A DNA stretch of 6,058 bases from Hydrogenothermaceae bacterium (lineage in GTDB: Bacteria > Aquificota > Aquificia > Aquificales > Hydrogenothermaceae): the NCBI GenBank assembly GCA_015490675.1, contig WFXI01000166.1, positions 1-6,058 on the forward strand. Reading direction: 5' to 3'. Both the position numbers and the translations under genes were made by a program. Shown piece after piece: positions 5,072 through 6,058 of the stretch. The stretch's first letter is position 1. Each line of letters opens with the position of its first letter. Under the pieces are notes generated by a model. The model had not been told where the DNA came from and searched no databases. It worked only from the letters and a program-made list of their open reading frames with translations.

Positions 5072-5659
5072 ACCTTTTTCCTCCATAATTAAGATTAGCT
5101 TCTCTTTCAATTTATGTCTATAATTCAATGTTATCAACAACTTTGCTATATAATCATTCCTTCGTTTTTCTGGCAATTTAGCAAGTTCCTCCGACAACAA
5201 ATATATATACCTTTCAAAATCATCAACCTTACATAAAACTGCCAATATCTTATCCTCTAAACTGCTACTCTCTAACAGTTCTTTACACTCTATCTTTTTT
5301 ATGTCCTTCAACTGATATGTAAATTTTAGATTATCTATCTCTAAAGTATCTTTCATGTTAGGCTTTCCATCTCCTACATATAAAACCATTTGTTTAATAG
5401 GTTTATTTGGATATCTTTGTTTCAATAGCAAATAATACTCAAGCATCCTAAAAGGCATATTTTTATCGTTTTGTGTTTGAAGCTCCAGGTGAAAAATAGA
5501 ACCATCTTCTAATTCTAAAACTAAATCTGCTACTCTTTCTTTAGTAGAAGGGAAAGTGTTATCAAGTATTTTTATTCCTTTCTTTCCTGTTAAAATACTC
5601 ACAAATTTTTGAGGTATGTTCTGGATTAAATCTCTTAAAGTTTTGTCAAATTCTGCCAT
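4892..5659 (-). CDS. Rpn-family PD-(D/E)XK nuclease (RpnL-like)
   Basis: A 255-residue member of the Rpn/PDDEXK 'putative transposase' group. The N-terminal nuclease core includes STKERVADLVLELEDG (Asp45) followed by SIFHLELQTQ (Glu59 and Gln61, the D...E-x-Q form of the PD-(D/E)XK site), then an aromatic helix with R-M-L-E-Y-Y (71-76) and the strand QMVLYVGDG (90-98). Residues 110-195 are mostly helical. Residues 197-255 are the small C-terminal domain that is repeated in the next gene. Rpn proteins are DNA endonucleases first noticed as promoting recombination; in E. coli they act as toxin-antitoxin systems against phage. ATG 5659 has AGGA 7 nt upstream. It heads a tight minus-strand cluster with the RpnS-like gene and the serine recombinase. 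I see no convincing promoter in the AT-rich DNA upstream. Confidence 0.8.
   Translation of the reverse strand: MAEFDKTLRDLIQNIPQKFVSILTGKKGIKILDNTFPSTKERVADLVLELEDGSIFHLELQTQNDKNMPFRMLEYYLLLKQRYPNKPIKQMVLYVGDGKPNMKDTLEIDNLKFTYQLKDIKKIECKELLESSSLEDKILAVLCKVDDFERYIYLLSEELAKLPEKRRNDYIAKLLITLNYRHKLKEKLILIMEEKGMPLTITEEMIRNDPFFKKAKKEDILNLYKELNLEPEKIAKILKVPVDFVEKVIREKEKT
5079..5084 (-). promoter_or_regulatory. Internal Shine-Dalgarno in the nuclease gene
   Basis: GGAGGA on the minus strand encodes Glu193-Glu194 and lies 7 nt before the internal ATG at 5071. Its near-consensus sequence and ideal spacing support separate translation of the C-terminal domain. Confidence 0.55.
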
Positions 5660-5824
5660 TTATTTATCCTAAATAGAAAATCTGGATTAAATTTTACCAC
5701 AGGGACATAATTGTTATAGAAAATGTAAAATTTAAAATTTATCTATAAAACATGCTTATTAAAAATATATAAATTTTCATTTAAGTATTTTGATATAAAA
5801 AACGGTCATTTTTTGTATTAGAAC
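5660..5824. other. AT-rich intergenic region, nothing definite
   Basis: This stretch separates the PilZ-like gene from the nuclease gene. It must hold the promoter of the nuclease cluster, but no well-spaced pair of hexamers stands out. The 12-mer tctggattaaat occurs at 5681-5692 and again within the nuclease gene at 5620-5631. A weak hairpin lies near its right end. Confidence 0.5.
5797..5814 (-). terminator. Weak terminator-like hairpin after the PilZ-like gene
   Basis: On the minus strand six A, a loop TGACCG and six T follow the stop codon by 10 nt. The stem has only A-T pairs, so it is a poor intrinsic terminator. It is recorded because the position is right and a T run is present. Confidence 0.25.
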
Positions 5825-6058
5825 CTATATTCTCAACTCTTTGATTATTTCAAACTGTCTTCTAACTACATATTCACTTATAACTTCTTCTATTTTCTCA
5901 TTGTGAAAAAACTCAATACCGATTTTATACAAATTTTCATCTAACTTTTTTAAATACTTTATGGTTCCTGTATTTTCTATATCTAAATCTCTAAGCTCGA
6001 ATTTTAAACTTACTTTACTATCTTTTCCTAAATTTTTTACCTCTTTGGTATATATGCT
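5825..6058 (-). CDS. PilZ-domain protein, C-terminal part (5' end beyond window)
   Basis: The minus-strand frame is open from base 6058 to a TAG at 5827-5825, giving the last 77 residues of a protein whose start lies outside the window. The visible part reads as the second half of a PilZ-type beta barrel: a strand (KVSLKFELRDLDI), a turn ENTG, the strand pair TIKYLKKLDENLYKIGIEFF, in which 'Y-x-I-G-I-E-F' matches the PilZ 'G-h-x-F' strand, and then the terminal helix EEVISEYVVRRQFEIIKEL. PilZ domains bind the second messenger cyclic di-GMP and control motility or surface structures. The ligand-binding RxxxR and D/NxSxxG motifs would be further upstream and cannot be checked here. The nuclease gene starts 165 bp downstream on the same strand. 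Confidence 0.6.
   Translation of the reverse strand, partial: SIYTKEVKNLGKDSKVSLKFELRDLDIENTGTIKYLKKLDENLYKIGIEFFHNEKIEEVISEYVVRRQFEIIKELRI

Noticed and set aside
5620..5692. The 12-mer tctggattaaat occurs twice, once before and once inside the nuclease gene
   Set aside because: Only two copies, not palindromic, and a 12-mer repeat in AT-rich DNA is weak evidence for an operator.
1..6058. CRISPR array, tRNA or rRNA gene
   Set aside because: No regularly spaced repeats with unique spacers, and no tRNA-like cloverleaf or rRNA segment was recognised by eye.

Overview
The window is AT-rich DNA with Lys/Glu/Ile-rich proteins. This suggests a low-GC, probably thermophilic bacterium; an Aquificota-like host is my best guess, from general protein flavour only. 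It looks like accessory DNA: a plasmid-type replication module, a toxin-antitoxin pair, a serine recombinase and an Rpn-type nuclease, with a probably chromosomal PilZ-domain gene at the right edge. All genes except the first are on the minus strand.

Left part (1-2760): a basic protein of unknown function runs in from the left edge on the plus strand and meets, tail to tail, a small minus-strand gene whose product resembles an Hfq/Sm-like RNA-binding protein. That gene lies just downstream of a 531-residue replication protein of archaeo-eukaryotic primase (AEP) type. The leader of the replication gene (about 2479-2662) is the most structured DNA here. A 40-nt two-part hairpin encloses its Shine-Dalgarno sequence and start codon. 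A second hairpin upstream can pair with the 5' arm of the first through about 18 base pairs. A plus-strand promoter-like sequence could drive a short antisense RNA ending at the upstream hairpin. Together this looks like copy-number control by RNA structure, with an Hfq-like protein made from the same operon.

Middle (2759-4060): a VapBC-like pair (ribbon-helix-helix antitoxin and PIN-domain toxin, overlapping by 11 bp), then a ribbon-helix-helix/coiled-coil protein with a tryptophan-rich C-terminal end. Upstream of the latter is a roughly 100-bp array of CTATA/TATAG boxes arranged around one dyad centre, with an embedded promoter. It may be an operator, a recombination site, or both.

Right part (4072-5659): a compact minus-strand cluster of an Rpn-family PD-(D/E)XK nuclease, a separate 61-residue copy of its C-terminal domain, and a serine recombinase. 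The nuclease gene has a strong internal Shine-Dalgarno and ATG exactly where the C-terminal domain starts, as in the E. coli RpnL/RpnS gene-within-gene toxin-antitoxin systems. The downstream 61-codon gene then looks like a duplicated, free-standing RpnS-type antitoxin. From 5660 to 5824 I see only AT-rich intergenic DNA with a weak hairpin. The 3' part of a PilZ-like gene fills the right edge.
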